A stretch of 64,000 nt of DNA, taken from positions 56,336,753 to 56,400,752 of the forward strand of contig NC_090281.1 in assembly GCF_037392515.1 (NCBI RefSeq). Direction: 5' to 3'. The position numbers and the translations under genes were made by a program. This document shows positions 1 through 10,759 of this stretch, piece after piece. Under the pieces are notes generated by a model, which saw only the letters and a program-made list of their open reading frames with translations, was not told the DNA's origin and made no database searches. Within the stretch, counting starts at the first letter, position 1; each line of letters opens with the position of its first letter. The stretch comes from Haliotis asinina (lineage: Eukaryota > Mollusca > Gastropoda > Lepetellida > Haliotidae).

Positions 1-196
1 TGTACTGTTTTAACTACATCATTCTACAGGTTAACACGATGCGATGTGTGAGCTTTCTGTCTCTTCACACTGGCGATATTTCCCCCAGTAAAAGTATTAT
101 GGCAACCCATCAGTCACAGTATACACCTTGATGTCGTTTGTTTTCGTTACAAGCACCGTCTGGTTGGTTAGTTGGTTTGTTGTTTAATTAACACCC

Positions 197-585
197 ACCC
201 AGTAATATTCTAGCTATATGGCGTATCATAAGCGTCGTCCTACGGTAGTAGGGTACGATGCCATGTGTCAACCAAGTCAAAAGGCGACTAACGGGATCGG
301 GTGGTTAAGCTCGCCGACTTGGTTGACACATGTCATCTGTTCCCTCTTGCGCTGGTCGATGCTCATTTTGTCGATCACTGGATTGTCTGGTCCAGATATG
401 ATTATTTACGTACCGCCGCCATATGGTTGGAAATTTGCTCTGTGTGGCGTAAAAACTAAACTCACTCACTCAGTCACTCAAGCAAGTCAGCGAGCCTGAC
501 CAACCGATCACGTTATTCGCTTCTTACGACAAACACAGGTCGCTGAAGACCGGTTGTAACCCGGATCTTCGCGGGTTTACAAACG
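197..585. repeat. Nested SINE-B copies (SINE inserted in SINE)
   Basis: A plus-oriented SINE-B copy (about 275-480, ending in CTCACTCACTC) sits inside a minus-oriented SINE-B. The outer copy is split into about 200-275 and about 483-585. The motif AAGTCA occurs on both sides of the inner copy and looks like its target-site duplication. SINE-B is recognised by its internal strings (GGATTGTCTGGTCCAGA, CTTACGACAAGCATAG) and by the shared tail GCTGGAATATTGCTGAG. It has no coding capacity. Confidence 0.8.
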
Positions 586-729
586 TCACCACACTCCGGC
601 GCAGCGATGACTTAGCATAACATCACTGCCACAGGCTTATTTGCATATCACGTGATCGGGCTTTTCTCTTGTATGTAAACAAATGCGCACATTCCTTAAT
701 ATGCCGAGACTGGCATAAGGCAAACGATT

Positions 730-1012
730 CGACGAGTGATTTTAGTTTTACGCCGCACTCAGCAATATTCCAGCTATATGGCGGCGGTCCGCAAATAATC
801 AAGTCTGGACTAGACAATCCAGTGATCAACATCATAAGCTTCGATCTGCGCAGTTGGGAACCGATGACTTGTGTCAACCAAGTCAGCGAGCCTGACCACC
901 AGATCCCGTTAGTCGCCTCTTACGACAAGCATAGTCGCCTTTTATGGCAAGCATGGGTTGCTGAAGGCCTATTCTACCCCGGGACCTTCGCGGGTCGCGA
1001 TTCGACGAGGTT
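730..1012 (-). repeat. SINE-B, near full length
   Basis: Reverse-oriented copy of the long SINE family. Reading the plus strand, the shared tail (TTTTACGCCGCACTCAGC) comes first. The central part (CAATCCAGTGATCAACA) and the 5' head (TTACGACAAGCATAGTCGCC, GGGACCTTCGCGGGTC) follow. The short ORFs across it are incidental. Confidence 0.85.
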
Positions 1013-1862
1013 TTCGTAATGTTTTACACTGTTGCGTAAATATTTCTCAACAACTGCGTCAGTAAGGTTTATGTAATACATATTAATATTTCAAACTGGC
1101 TGCATCGCTTGCTATCCATTTGGCTTCGATGACAGCACGTGGAGCCGTGCAACCCATGTAAACAAGGGTCCCTGCGCAAATCGAAATAGTGTTACAAGTT
1201 TTAGGATAATTTTTCAGCGAAACTGAACCATTTTAACAAAGATGTTTAATTAGATGTGTAGACCTTATCAAAAACAAAACACTATGAAATGTGTACATTT
1301 TATCGACTGAACTGTGTAAGTCCATGTGGCTTGTGGCAGAGGTACTATGCAGGTTCGCCGCATGGAACTCTGGGTAGGAGGGTGACACTTCACGTATCTT
1401 CACATTCAGCTGTCATGTATGTATTAGAGGTTTTGTGAGTCTGAAGGTGGGTGGTACGTACATGTAATGTACGTTATATTAGGGAAATGCGTATATTTCA
1501 TAGTAAGCAGCTAATACTGCCGAAGCCGTCAATGAAGATCTGACTGGGATGTACTCTTGTTACCGGTCGATGTAACCGAGCGTTTTATGGAACACACCCT
1601 GGAAGTGGAGCGACAGGGCGTCATGATATTGTACATATATAATAATACTTCATTAAACCATTCATAAATTATTCTAAAATATTTTCATTTTGGTAAATAT
1701 GTAAGTCAGAGCGGAAGTGAGCTTTTCCACACCCAAAGGCCAGTCCTGTAAACTGGACCTTTATGAAGCATTACGTATTTTACCATATTACGGATGTGAC
1801 AGAGAACACTGCATTCGTTCTTGTACTGCACGTCTAACAATACATGTACTATAATGACGCAA
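1013..1862. other. Intergenic stretch upstream of the Ly6-like gene
   Basis: AT-rich sequence without a supported exon. No SINE or tandem array was recognised here. It probably includes distal promoter sequence of the gene starting at 2018. Confidence 0.5.
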
Positions 1863-1890
1863 TGACGTCATCGCCTGATGTATGACGTCA
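1863..1890. promoter_or_regulatory. Pair of perfect CRE palindromes (TGACGTCA)
   Basis: TGACGTCA occurs at 1863-1870 and again at 1883-1890, 20 bp apart start to start (about two helical turns). The pair lies 128-155 bp upstream of the Ly6-like start codon. TGACGTCA is the established CREB/ATF binding palindrome. Use in this gene is inferred from position only. Confidence 0.5.
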
Positions 1891-2017
1891 TTAACACTTG
1901 TCGAAATAAAAATGGCCGACAGAAAAGAGCGGAATGTAAACAACGCATTTTATCATCGGTTGTGACCACGATTTAGGACTGGAATATGCTGGTGAAAAAT
2001 CTTCACGTAAACAGATA

Positions 2018-4046
2018 ATGCCATACTTAATTGTCCTATTTGGTTTCGGTTTGATCACAGCGCAAACACGTGAGTATCTTTCAGCCAATTCCACCTGCGA
2101 CAAACAGCATTCTGCCAATCCAGATGTTCATTTCTATTGTATATACACAATAATGATAACATATTTTCCATGGTGGATATTTCCTCTGGATAGGATAATA
2201 ATATACACTCAAGATTTGTTTGATTGGCATTACTAGAAGCTGGTAAGTGATAAGAGGGTAAGATTCTTTATGGATAACAACTTCTTTATTGCATATGATG
2301 CGACGTTTCGGTATGGATCCTTATACCGTTGTCAAGCAAGAGTGGAGTAATACATCACAGAACAGACTTATATACATGGACAGGGATAAAGTAATAACAT
2401 CTACAACCAAATCAGATCGGAAATCTGCTATATCCGACCACATCTTCAAATGTCCCAATCACAGCATAATTTGGGACAGTGTAGAGATATTATCCAAAAA
2501 CCACAAGGACTTCACCCAAAGAAAACTGGCAGAAGCAGTTCAAATCAGGAGACACAAGCCCTCAATCAACAGAGATCAGGGATATCTCATCCCAACTGCA
2601 TACAATGACCTCATAAAAATAACAGATTAGAGCTCACCAGCCACCATTACTAATTACCCTATCAGCCATGTATACTTTGTCACAGCTACAGCCACTACTG
2701 GCTTCCTCTTATTGTCTCATCATTACTACCATCCATTGTTGTTGTTGTTAATCCCCCGCCTTTGATTCATACCTACATGTTGTTATTACTTTATCCCTGT
2801 CCATGTATATAAGTCTGTTCTGTGATGTATTACTCCACTCTTGCTTGACAACGGTATAAGGATCCATACCGAAACGTCGCATCATATGCAATAAAGAAGT
2901 TGTTATCCATAAAGAATCTTGCCCTCTTATCATTCGAGACTTGCATAACTAAAGGACATAGTCCATTCACCTGAAGTTTATGATACTAGTCAGCGCATGC
3001 CTGTTTATCTGTCAGTGCATACCTGGGACCCGTCTCTCAAAGCTAAAAACTCCCATACTTTAACACGGACTTAGTGTCTGTCGCTTTGAGTAACAGGGCC
3101 CAAGTTCATGTGATGGTATACTCGTAAGCGTAAGGTGAGGGTTTATAGGGTTACCAGTCAATGTATGTCTGCTAACAAAAGTTGTAATGGGGTATCAGTA
3201 AGTGTATTTCTGCTTATTTAAATCGTAAAAAGGGTACTCGTCATTGCACGTTTATAAATGCTGTAAACGGGTACCAGTAAGTGTATTTTTGTTTATTTAA
3301 GATGTGAAGGGGTGCAGCATTTCTGAGAAATGTTACGGGTGTACGTTTGTGCATATGTTTAAATGAGTTTGTGATGGGGTACCCGTCATCTGTTTATAAG
3401 CATGCGCTAATCAGAACCACGTGTCTGGTGACAGCAGGGTCGATCCAGTGTTTTAACTGTACAACGACAACAGACGTTTGGTGCAGCGACCCCTTTGACA
3501 CTCAGGGTAGGATGTCCTACACGTGTCGACAGGGACAGGCATGCTTCAAGGTCACCGCAGGATCGCAAGGTTGGTTCCATAAACAAATGAACGTGCATGC
3601 CTTGCACGCCATTCTGTGAAAGAGGAATTGTTACCCATAACATTTGTCCAGTATTGGATGTCCAATTTTCTAAAATGCCAAACTCAAAGAAGTGATTAAT
3701 TAAGGATGAAATATATCTATCTGTCTGTCTGTCTGTCTGTATGTATGTATGTATGTATGTATGTAAACACACATAATTTCGGACTGTTAAACTGAATGCA
3801 AATCACTGTTTTCATCCAGTGACCAGGGGTTGCATGTTTCACTCTGTGGGACGAGAGTCCGCCAGACAGCTGAACGAGGACGGTGCTAATTGCTACACCG
3901 ACATCATTAGCCCCACCTTCCAGGAGAGGACCGTCTGCACGTGCGATGACAACCTCTGCAACGCCACAGCACACGCCGTCTTCCCTGTCGCAGCTGTAGC
4001 TGTGGCCGTTGTAGCTGCTCTGGTCGTCCCACTTGTCATGATCTAG
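2018..4046 (+). CDS. Ly6/uPAR-type (three-finger) GPI-anchored surface protein, 3 exons
   Basis: Coding exons are 2018-2069, 3438-3569 and 3820-4046, with GT-AG introns; both junctions are phase 1, giving 136 aa. Exon 1 encodes a hydrophobic signal peptide (MPYLIVLFGFGLITAQT). The mature part has ten cysteines in Ly6/uPAR order: C-x2-C at the start, then single Cys, a C-x-C pair and a terminal LCN motif, enough for five disulfides of a three-finger domain. Two N-glycosylation sequons are visible (NCT, NAT). The C-terminus is an Ala/Val-rich hydrophobic tail ending VVPLVMI, typical of a GPI-attachment signal. The protein is therefore expected on the outer cell surface. Relatives include the quiver/sleepless-type Ly6 proteins of invertebrates; the ligand cannot be read from sequence. 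Intron 1 carries a Penelope-like fragment, and a large minisatellite begins just after the stop. No orthologue name is assigned. Confidence 0.85.
2248..2932 (+). mobile_element. Penelope-like retroelement 3' fragment with inverted terminal arms
   Basis: Two 152 bp inverted arms (2248-2399 and 2781-2932) differ at only one position that I can see. Between them, about 2400-2630 (+) encodes the C-terminal half of a GIY-YIG-type endonuclease. It reads ISDHIFKCPNHSIIWDSVE, then QIRRHKPSINRDQGYLIP, which matches the end of Penelope-like element (PLE) proteins. No reverse transcriptase part is present. PLEs are known to carry terminal repeats, direct or inverted, often containing hammerhead ribozymes. 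The arms here contain a ribozyme-like hairpin (GGTAT/ATACC followed by GAAAC). The element lies in intron 1 of the Ly6-like gene. Near identity of the arms suggests recent origin or gene conversion. Confidence 0.75.
3717..3764. repeat. Microsatellite (CTGT)n/(ATGT)n
   Basis: Adjoining tetranucleotide runs of CTGT then ATGT in intron 2 of the Ly6-like gene, about 50 bp before the exon 3 acceptor. Confidence 0.95.
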
Positions 4047-4069
4047 ATCTCCATTCATAGATTACCTTG

Positions 4070-4914
4070 GTGCGACAGTGACGACAGTGTCTGTGAGTGT
4101 GTCCATTATCTACAACATCAACCATAGCGTGTCCTGGTGCAGCAGTGACGACAGTGTCTGTGAGTGTGACCATTATCTACAACATCATCCACAGCGTGTC
4201 CTGGTGCAGCAGTGACGACAGTGTCTGTGAGTGTGACCATTATCTACAACATCAACCATAGCGTGTCCTGGTGCAGGAGTGACGACAGTGTCTGTGAGTG
4301 TGACCATTATCTACAACATCAACCATAGCGTGTCCTGGTGCAGGAGTGACGACAGTGTCTGTAAGTGTGACCATTATCTACAACATCATCCACAGCGTGT
4401 CCTGGTGCAGCAGTGACGACAGTGTCTGTGAGTGTGACCATTATCTACAACATCAACCACAGCGTGTCCTGGTGCAGCAGTGACGACAGTGTCTGTGAGT
4501 GTTCTGGCGCAGGAGTGACGACAGTATTCTGTGAGTGTGACCATTATCTACATCAACTACAGCGTGTTCCGGCGCAGCAGTGACGACAGTGTCTGTGAGC
4601 GTGACCACTATCTACATCAACCACAGCGTGTTCTGGTGCAGCAGTGACGACAGTGTCTGTGAGCGTGACCACTATCTACATCAACCACAGCGTGTTCCGG
4701 CGCAGCAGTGACGACAGTGTCTCTGAGCGTGACCACTATCTACATCAACCACAGCGTGTCCTGGTGCAGCAGTGACGACAGTGTCTGTGAGCGTGACCAC
4801 TATCTACATCAACCACAGCGTGTTCTGGTGCAGCAGTGACGACAGTGTCTGTGAGCGTGACCACTATCTACAACATCAACCACAGCGTGTCCTGCAGCAG
4901 TGACGACAGTGTCT
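4070..4914. repeat. Minisatellite, about 64-67 bp unit, roughly 13 copies
   Basis: Tandem units built around GTGACGACAGTGTCTGTGAG and ACCACAGCGTGTCCTGGTGC. Two length classes are visible: 67 bp units with CTACAACATCAACC in the first part, and 64 bp units with CTACATCAACC in the later part, plus one shortened unit near 4500. The array starts about 25 bp after the Ly6-like stop codon, so it probably forms much of the 3' UTR or immediate downstream region. Changing unit length would shift the frame, so it is not a repeat protein. Confidence 0.9.
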
Positions 4915-5054
4915 GTTATGTGACCGTGGTTTGTATGCCACGGTGTATTCGTGGTCAGGCTTCTGCAGTGCACCACGAACAATTAAGTGTTCTGCAAGGG
5001 CGCCCTGTCTCCTCTCTGTCATGTAACGGTGGGCATTTGTACATTTCATCTTAA

Positions 5055-6335
5055 TTTATAGAACAATAAAAAAAACCCAATACATTTACGATTTCATCCA
5101 TGAAAACTTAACTATACTCACTGTTGACCGTATTATTTACAAATTCATCTGAGCACAATACATACAAAAGTGGGTGAAAGATACCGCCTGGCACCACCCC
5201 AACATTTGAATTAGATCTCGGTCACTGAATAGGTACTACCTTAAATGACCACTGTCTTCAGTTACTGTACATGTTACGAAGAGTGTCTTGCAATATCTGC
5301 CATTTGTAGTAAGAATATAGAGAAGCTTACGTTTGTATCTAAATGTGTTTAAAACTCTTCACACAGAACTCTTGACAACTGATGAATATATTCTCTCTCA
5401 GTACATTACGTGTCGATATATAACTACAGATGCACCTGTTATGGACTGTTGTGCACTGTTCTTCTCACACGCAGCAACATTTTACCTTCCCTGTTAAGTT
5501 TTTCTCAGTTAACTCCAATGAGAGGATTATCACCTAAGCATGTTGACTGATAATGGCTTCATCTATTCATCTCTAAAAATATTTGCTGTCTTTAGATAGC
5601 CTTCTTGTTATTTATTATTCACCAATAGCCAAACATCAGTCAGTACTCAGCTTATAGATCCAATTTGTAATGTAAAATAAAGTCGGTATGATGCCAATAT
5701 GTGTCCAGGTGTTATAGCCTGTGGGGCATTATAACCAGGGAAGCCTTTCACTCAGTCAAGTACAAGTCACACATGAATGCATGTACAGTTAATACAAAAT
5801 AAAGAGTAGAGAGATCATTATTCACACAATAAGTGCATACACATAAGACAGAAAACAAAACTGATGTTGACTGTGAACTGAATGGACAAAGTAAATTGTA
5901 GTACCAGAAGTCATAGTTTGGTGAATCACCTTCACACAAGGAGAGAAGAGTTTGTCATCATGTGATTTGGACAAACATATTTTCACAGAAAATACAATGC
6001 ATGGAAGGATTAAATTTGGTGTTATTTTGAACGACAAAAAGATATGGGGAAATTAGACTGTAACGTCATTCCAAACAGAATGAAGGTTTTAGGATGCAGA
6101 AATCATGGACATAACATGTTAGTTACAGGATTTGTGACAGAAATTATTGAGTAGGCTGAACAGATTATCACTATGGGTTTTTGAGATTTCTATGGGGCCT
6201 TAGCATCTGCAAGCAATAACATGCTGAGCATGAAGAAGACCAAGAGTGACTATTGGTCAATTTGTTGGTTTGGTCCTCTACATTCCATGATATGTATCAT
6301 AAGCTTCTGCCAGATTTTCTAATGAGAAGCCATCG
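5055..6335. other. Intergenic region between Ly6-like and HtrL-like genes
   Basis: AT-rich sequence with no supported exon, RNA gene or recognised repeat family. The two genes converge here, so their 3' UTRs probably end inside it. Confidence 0.5.
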
Positions 6336-6420
6336 CTGAACCACACTCATGACTGAACGACACTCATGACTGAACCACGCTCATGACTGAACCATGCCCA
6401 TCACCACTGAACGACACTCC
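6336..6420. repeat. Short tandem repeat, about 17-18 bp unit, four copies
   Basis: Imperfect repeats of a CTGAACCACACTCATGA-like unit. They lie immediately downstream of the stop codon of the minus-strand HtrL-like gene, in its likely 3' UTR. Confidence 0.75.
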
Positions 6421-6444
6421 ACCTCAGAACACACAGAATGCCAG

Positions 6445-9400
6445 TCAATAAGTTTGTGTAATCTTGAAGATATCAAACCAGTCTGCTCTTATCAGGTTGA
6501 ACATGGACCTGTTTCTGAAGTACAGCTGCATATTGGCCGTCTGGTCATCATCGACGATGTTTCTGGCCATCCACTGCTCCAAGAGCCTGGAGTGGAGAGC
6601 GTGGTACAGAGACAACACCTCCACTCCACCACCGAACACTCCACCTACCATAATGTTAATATTCTTCTTATGAAGATCCTTGACCTTGGACCAGAGTTCA
6701 ATGTCATCTCTGATTAGGAAAGTCAGTTTATGGGGAACTTGAGTCAGTCTGCGGGGCTTCCAGACATTGTCCCGGGGAAAGATGCCTTCTTTGCCATGTC
6801 CATAACCACCATCCAACCAGAAGAAGTAAGAATTGTTGAAAGGGTTCAGACTCGTGGCTTCCTTCACAAGATCTATTTTTGACAGCTGCACAATATCATA
6901 GTCGGGGTTAGTTGCTTCAACATGATCTCCTTGGACTAGCAACTCATTACCTCGCTGAAACTCTTCACTTGCCATAATCTGCTTCATTCTGGACTTATAC
7001 TTGTAATATGGAAGATCAGGCAGTTGGATTGGGAGAATGGCGGTGGACCCTTCTCGCCCTCTTCTCATCCATTCTACAAACGACCGCCCCTTTTCCTCGA
7101 TGTAGATCACCATATTGACATCTAGCCTCAAGACCTGGGACATGTGTAGCAGGTACTCATTGTAGCTGCGACTCTGCTTCGACCATGATCCCCTCCCTAT
7201 GTCTATCATCCCCGTTACCACGGTGAAATTGTACACACCTGCAGAATAAAGATAGAGTGAGTGTTATTGTTCATGCTGTAGTCATCTACATTGGCTGGTC
7301 AATCTCTACACAAACTGTGTGTGTATCGTTTCACAACAGCAACGTCCCAGCAATATTAATAATATCACAGCTAGTGACAACAGAAATGAGCATCACACAC
7401 TGTGCCCATGTGAAGAATCAAACCTGGGACTTTGGTGTAAGGAAGCAATACTTTAATCATTGCCACGACAACTCAGTTGCCTCAAACAAGCAAACGAATA
7501 AATAAAACTGTTAACACAATATACTGAAAAAAAAACGAAGCTAAAAAAGCAAAATGTGCGGAGGCAATGCTTTAATCACGGCACCAACAACTCAGTTGAC
7601 TCAAACAAGCAAAAGAATAAACAAAACTGTTCACACAATATATTGCAAAAAACAAAGCAAAATAAAAAAACAAACAAAACACATACAAAAAAAAGAAAAG
7701 AAAAAAAAAAAACAAAACGAAAAACACCCCAACAAAACAAGTACATAAAGTATTACATAAAATCCATGATGGGACAAAAGACTATAAATTACATTGTTCA
7801 AAATGTATTTTGGAAAGAACAGTGAACTGTTTGCAAATATTACATATTGCAGGCTGCAACTATATGCTTGACCTTGAGGCACTAAACCGTTAGGAACAGA
7901 GTGAAGACAAATTTTCTGATTCGTATTCATGCGTGTATTAAACCTAACGATTCCAGCGGTAATTCATAACTACGCTATGACAAATAGCACCTCTTAAAAT
8001 CGCTTTAAAAGACAACACAAAAATCCTTTATGGAACAACTTATTAACATTTGTTAAAACAGGGATACTCTAAAACTCTACATAGGCTCCCTGGTTAAGAT
8101 GACCTACAGGTGCATCATCCTTGAGCTTAATAACAGCGAAAACGTTAGATCAAGTCAGTGCGCCTGAATATCGTTCATTCACGACTGACGTGTGGTCTGG
8201 TGACGGTGAAGTGTTGATACACCTGTCAATTGTTTGAAAAGTAAACGGGTAGAATTTGGGAAATCTAAAAGACAACCATCCCACAAGTACATCTTGAAAA
8301 TGTTTTCTGTCAGAAACTCAATAGGTTTGATTAAGCAAAATTTCGTTCTGTAGAAGGATTGTTACAGTCAGGTCACTGGCCCCAGCAGTGTACAGCAGTT
8401 TCAAGAAGGATAACTCCAGTCGGAATCCACGTTAATGGGAAGCCTCTATGGAGCAGATCATCGACTTACACAGGAGTCCTATTAAAGTGGGTAGACCACC
8501 ATAAATTGCACCTGGGAATAGTGTATGTACAGAATGAAGTTGTACGGCATGCAACAAAGACTGCAGCGTCATGGCGTCTGTCTCAGGCAGAGGATGAGTG
8601 GCCAGAGCAGTGGCGTTACAAGGGTTTGACAATAATGTATTGAAGGACTGATGTTTCACATTGATTGAAGAGTAACTGTTAACTAATTGAACAGTTTTGT
8701 GCCTGTGAATGTGCATGATTTTACGTGCTGGTATCCCATTGTCAGAAAGGGTCTGGATGAGACTCTTTCGGGATCGGGGTTAGCCTAATTATAGCCATGT
8801 TTGTTACAAACAATGCAAACGATTGTTTTGTACGCTTATATATTCATAGAAAAAGTAACACTACTACACATGTACTTACAACGTAACTTTATTGGAAAAC
8901 AATGTATAATAAAAATAGTACTCACATTTATGTTTTCTTTTTCTAAATCTCGGAATGTGTGAGCACAGCACTTTCTAATTATCAATATGAATGGTAAAAG
9001 TTGTCAATGAACTTGGATCATGAAAAGTAGTTCCGTCAACCTCAGTAGTTTCTGTTCTTCTTAGCTGACCAATCAACGCCGAGAATCACTAAATTGCAAA
9101 TATCGAATAGATATTGTACGGGGTCTTTTTTTTTACATTTTTCACTGAAAACGAATGAAGAATGACTTTTTATGATTCACAGAATCTCACCCTCGTGTCT
9201 TCTGTTATCAGTTATAAATCAATACTCGTTGATAAAGGTACAAATATTTTTTTCTGTAACTTTATCAATTCGTTTTGATAGAACTGATATCAGTAGACAT
9301 TTTGGTGAGATTTTCTATCTATCATTATTACACATCTGAATGTTGACTAAGGCAATAAGGGGTGAATAAGGATTTGGGCTCTCTAAATCTAACATTCAGA

Positions 9401-9693
9401 ACAACAACTTTCGGGATTTTCATAAGGAAAAATCGGTTTGGACAAATCACACCTGATTAATAAACAGCGAATAGATCTGTCGGGCTGATGAGTGTGCGTA
9501 TAAATGTAATACCTCTCTTTTCTCCAAAGCCTTGCCAGTGCGTTACCATTTTGCTGAGCCGTACATCGTCAGGCGTTCGTCGGAACATCGCCAAGACTTG
9601 GAATCCACACACGCAGACGGTGAATGTCGTCGCCACTACCACAAACGTCCATGAGGCGACAACCGCGTAGGTCAACCCTATCCGTCTCTTCAT
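6445..9693 (-). CDS. Type II membrane protein with HtrL/YibB-family domain, 2 exons
   Basis: On the minus strand, exon 1 is 9693-9513 and exon 2 is 7238-6445, with a GT-AG intron in phase 1; the product is 324 aa. Residues 1-4 (MKRR) are basic and about 5-34 are strongly hydrophobic, so a single signal anchor with the bulk of the protein outside the cytosol is likely. Exon 2 encodes almost the whole HtrL/YibB-type domain. It starts VYNFTVVTGMIDIGRGSW and includes MVIYIEEKG, the aromatic/Asp motif FFWLDGGYGHG, and GGGVEVL. The family is named after E. coli htrL/yibB and also occurs in nematodes and other invertebrates; its biochemical activity is not established. The layout (short anchor, then a domain with an Asp-containing WLDGGYG motif) resembles Golgi enzymes, but that is only an inference. 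An out-of-frame ATG lies 4 bases upstream of the chosen start; the chosen frame continues into the anchor. Confidence 0.8.
7340..7745 (-). repeat. Degenerate SINE-A with duplicated head and A-rich tract
   Basis: 7340-7475 resembles a reverse SINE-A (CAGCAATATT, AGCATCACACACTGTGCCCATGTG, ATCAAACCTGGGACTTTGGTGT). Its last part is repeated in tandem with a unit of about 115 bp (about 7440-7556 and 7557-7665; compare CAACTCAGTTGCCTCAAACA with CAACTCAGTTGACTCAAACA). An A-rich tract follows at about 7640-7745. All of it lies in the HtrL-like intron. Confidence 0.65.
7750..9510. other. Remainder of the HtrL-like intron
   Basis: No further exon with both splice signals and a recognisable product was found. 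The ORF near 8359-8643 has no recognisable domain. I see no clear repeat family. Confidence 0.45.
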
Positions 9694-10757
9694 CCATCTC
9701 CAACATATCTAACATGGGAAAATATCGACATGTATGTCTTGCACAGAGGACTGGTCACAACCTGATTACATACTTGCCAACTCTCTCGCGTCTGGCTTAG
9801 TCTAAAGACTCACGCGTTTATTACCCTGGTCACGAAACTGCTTAAACACACACCAAACTGGGTTCATATGAAAACTGAAAATAACAAAAGCGCTTCTCCC
9901 ATTCTGTTTCATATTCAGACCACTTAAAATCACACAAAAAGTCTGAATTCAGTGTTCGCGTTAACGCAGAAACCTGCAAACATTTTTTTTGCGTGCGTCT
10001 CTTGTACAGATAGATCTACATACTTTTAAAAGGAAACCTAAAACAGCAACATATCAACAAAAAATTGAAATTATTAAAGACTGTACTAAACATTTCACGC
10101 GCAAAAGACTTGGACTACATATTTATGACTTTATTTCCGCATGCACTCGTACCGCGGACACTGGTTTGAATGAATCTTTTTCGGACAGACGGCCGGTCTG
10201 TGTCTCTTGGACCCAGAATCTCCAGCATTTTTCTCTCCTGGGGTAATAAGCTCTGCGTTTATAATCTGTGTAACAACTTTGACAGGTACGTCATGTACCT
10301 ACCCAACCGGAACGAGAAGGTTGACATCTCCAGTATAAACAACGCTGCATCGCATTCAAGCAGCGACCACACACTGTTATCATACTGCAGACAGTATACA
10401 TACTGTACCTTTTGAAGATCCATTCATCAACAAGACGTCTTTCGGGCATGTATATTTTCAGCAAACACCTTTGTTTTTGTGAGCAAGACGATATATCAGT
10501 TTGATGGAACGAGGGCAGAACGGCCAACGTGTAAAAACGGCCAGTGTGTGGTTAACAAAAACGGACATAATATAGTAATTAACAGTAGTAGGAAACATGT
10601 ATACTAATAAGAGTAAGTCAAATTTTGTTAGTCACAATAAAGAAGTTGACACCATTCTTGCTCTTCTTATGACAGTGAGGACACATATACCATCGTAAAA
10701 TGTAAAGTCATCAGACCGACCGACCCTTTGCGAAGTGACTGAGAAAATCAGGGAATC
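9694..10757. other. Intergenic region upstream of the HtrL-like gene
   Basis: Contains the likely promoter of the minus-strand HtrL-like gene. It also holds an unassigned exon-like ORF at 10462-10607 (+), preceded by TATATTTTCAG and carrying a C-KNGQ-C motif. A small hairpin-rich segment at about 10604-10672 (AATAAGAGTAAG / CTTGCTCTTCTTAT) resembles part of the cassette described at 53004. Nothing else is recognised. Confidence 0.4.
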
Positions 10758-10759
10758 TA

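Noticed and set aside
3407-4058. Minus-strand ORFs of 113-121 codons across the Ly6-like gene
   Set aside because: They run antisense to the supported exons and include translated TGTA/CTGT microsatellite.
4836-5054. 72-codon ORF at the end of the Ly6-downstream array
   Set aside because: Mostly minisatellite sequence with mixed 64 and 67 bp units; no domain and no splice support.
7631-7930. Minus-strand ORF with a poly-Phe/Cys hydrophobic run
   Set aside because: Produced by an A-rich low-complexity tract on the plus strand.
8359-8643. 94-codon ORF in the HtrL-like intron
   Set aside because: No motif, no homologue recognised and no splice continuation.
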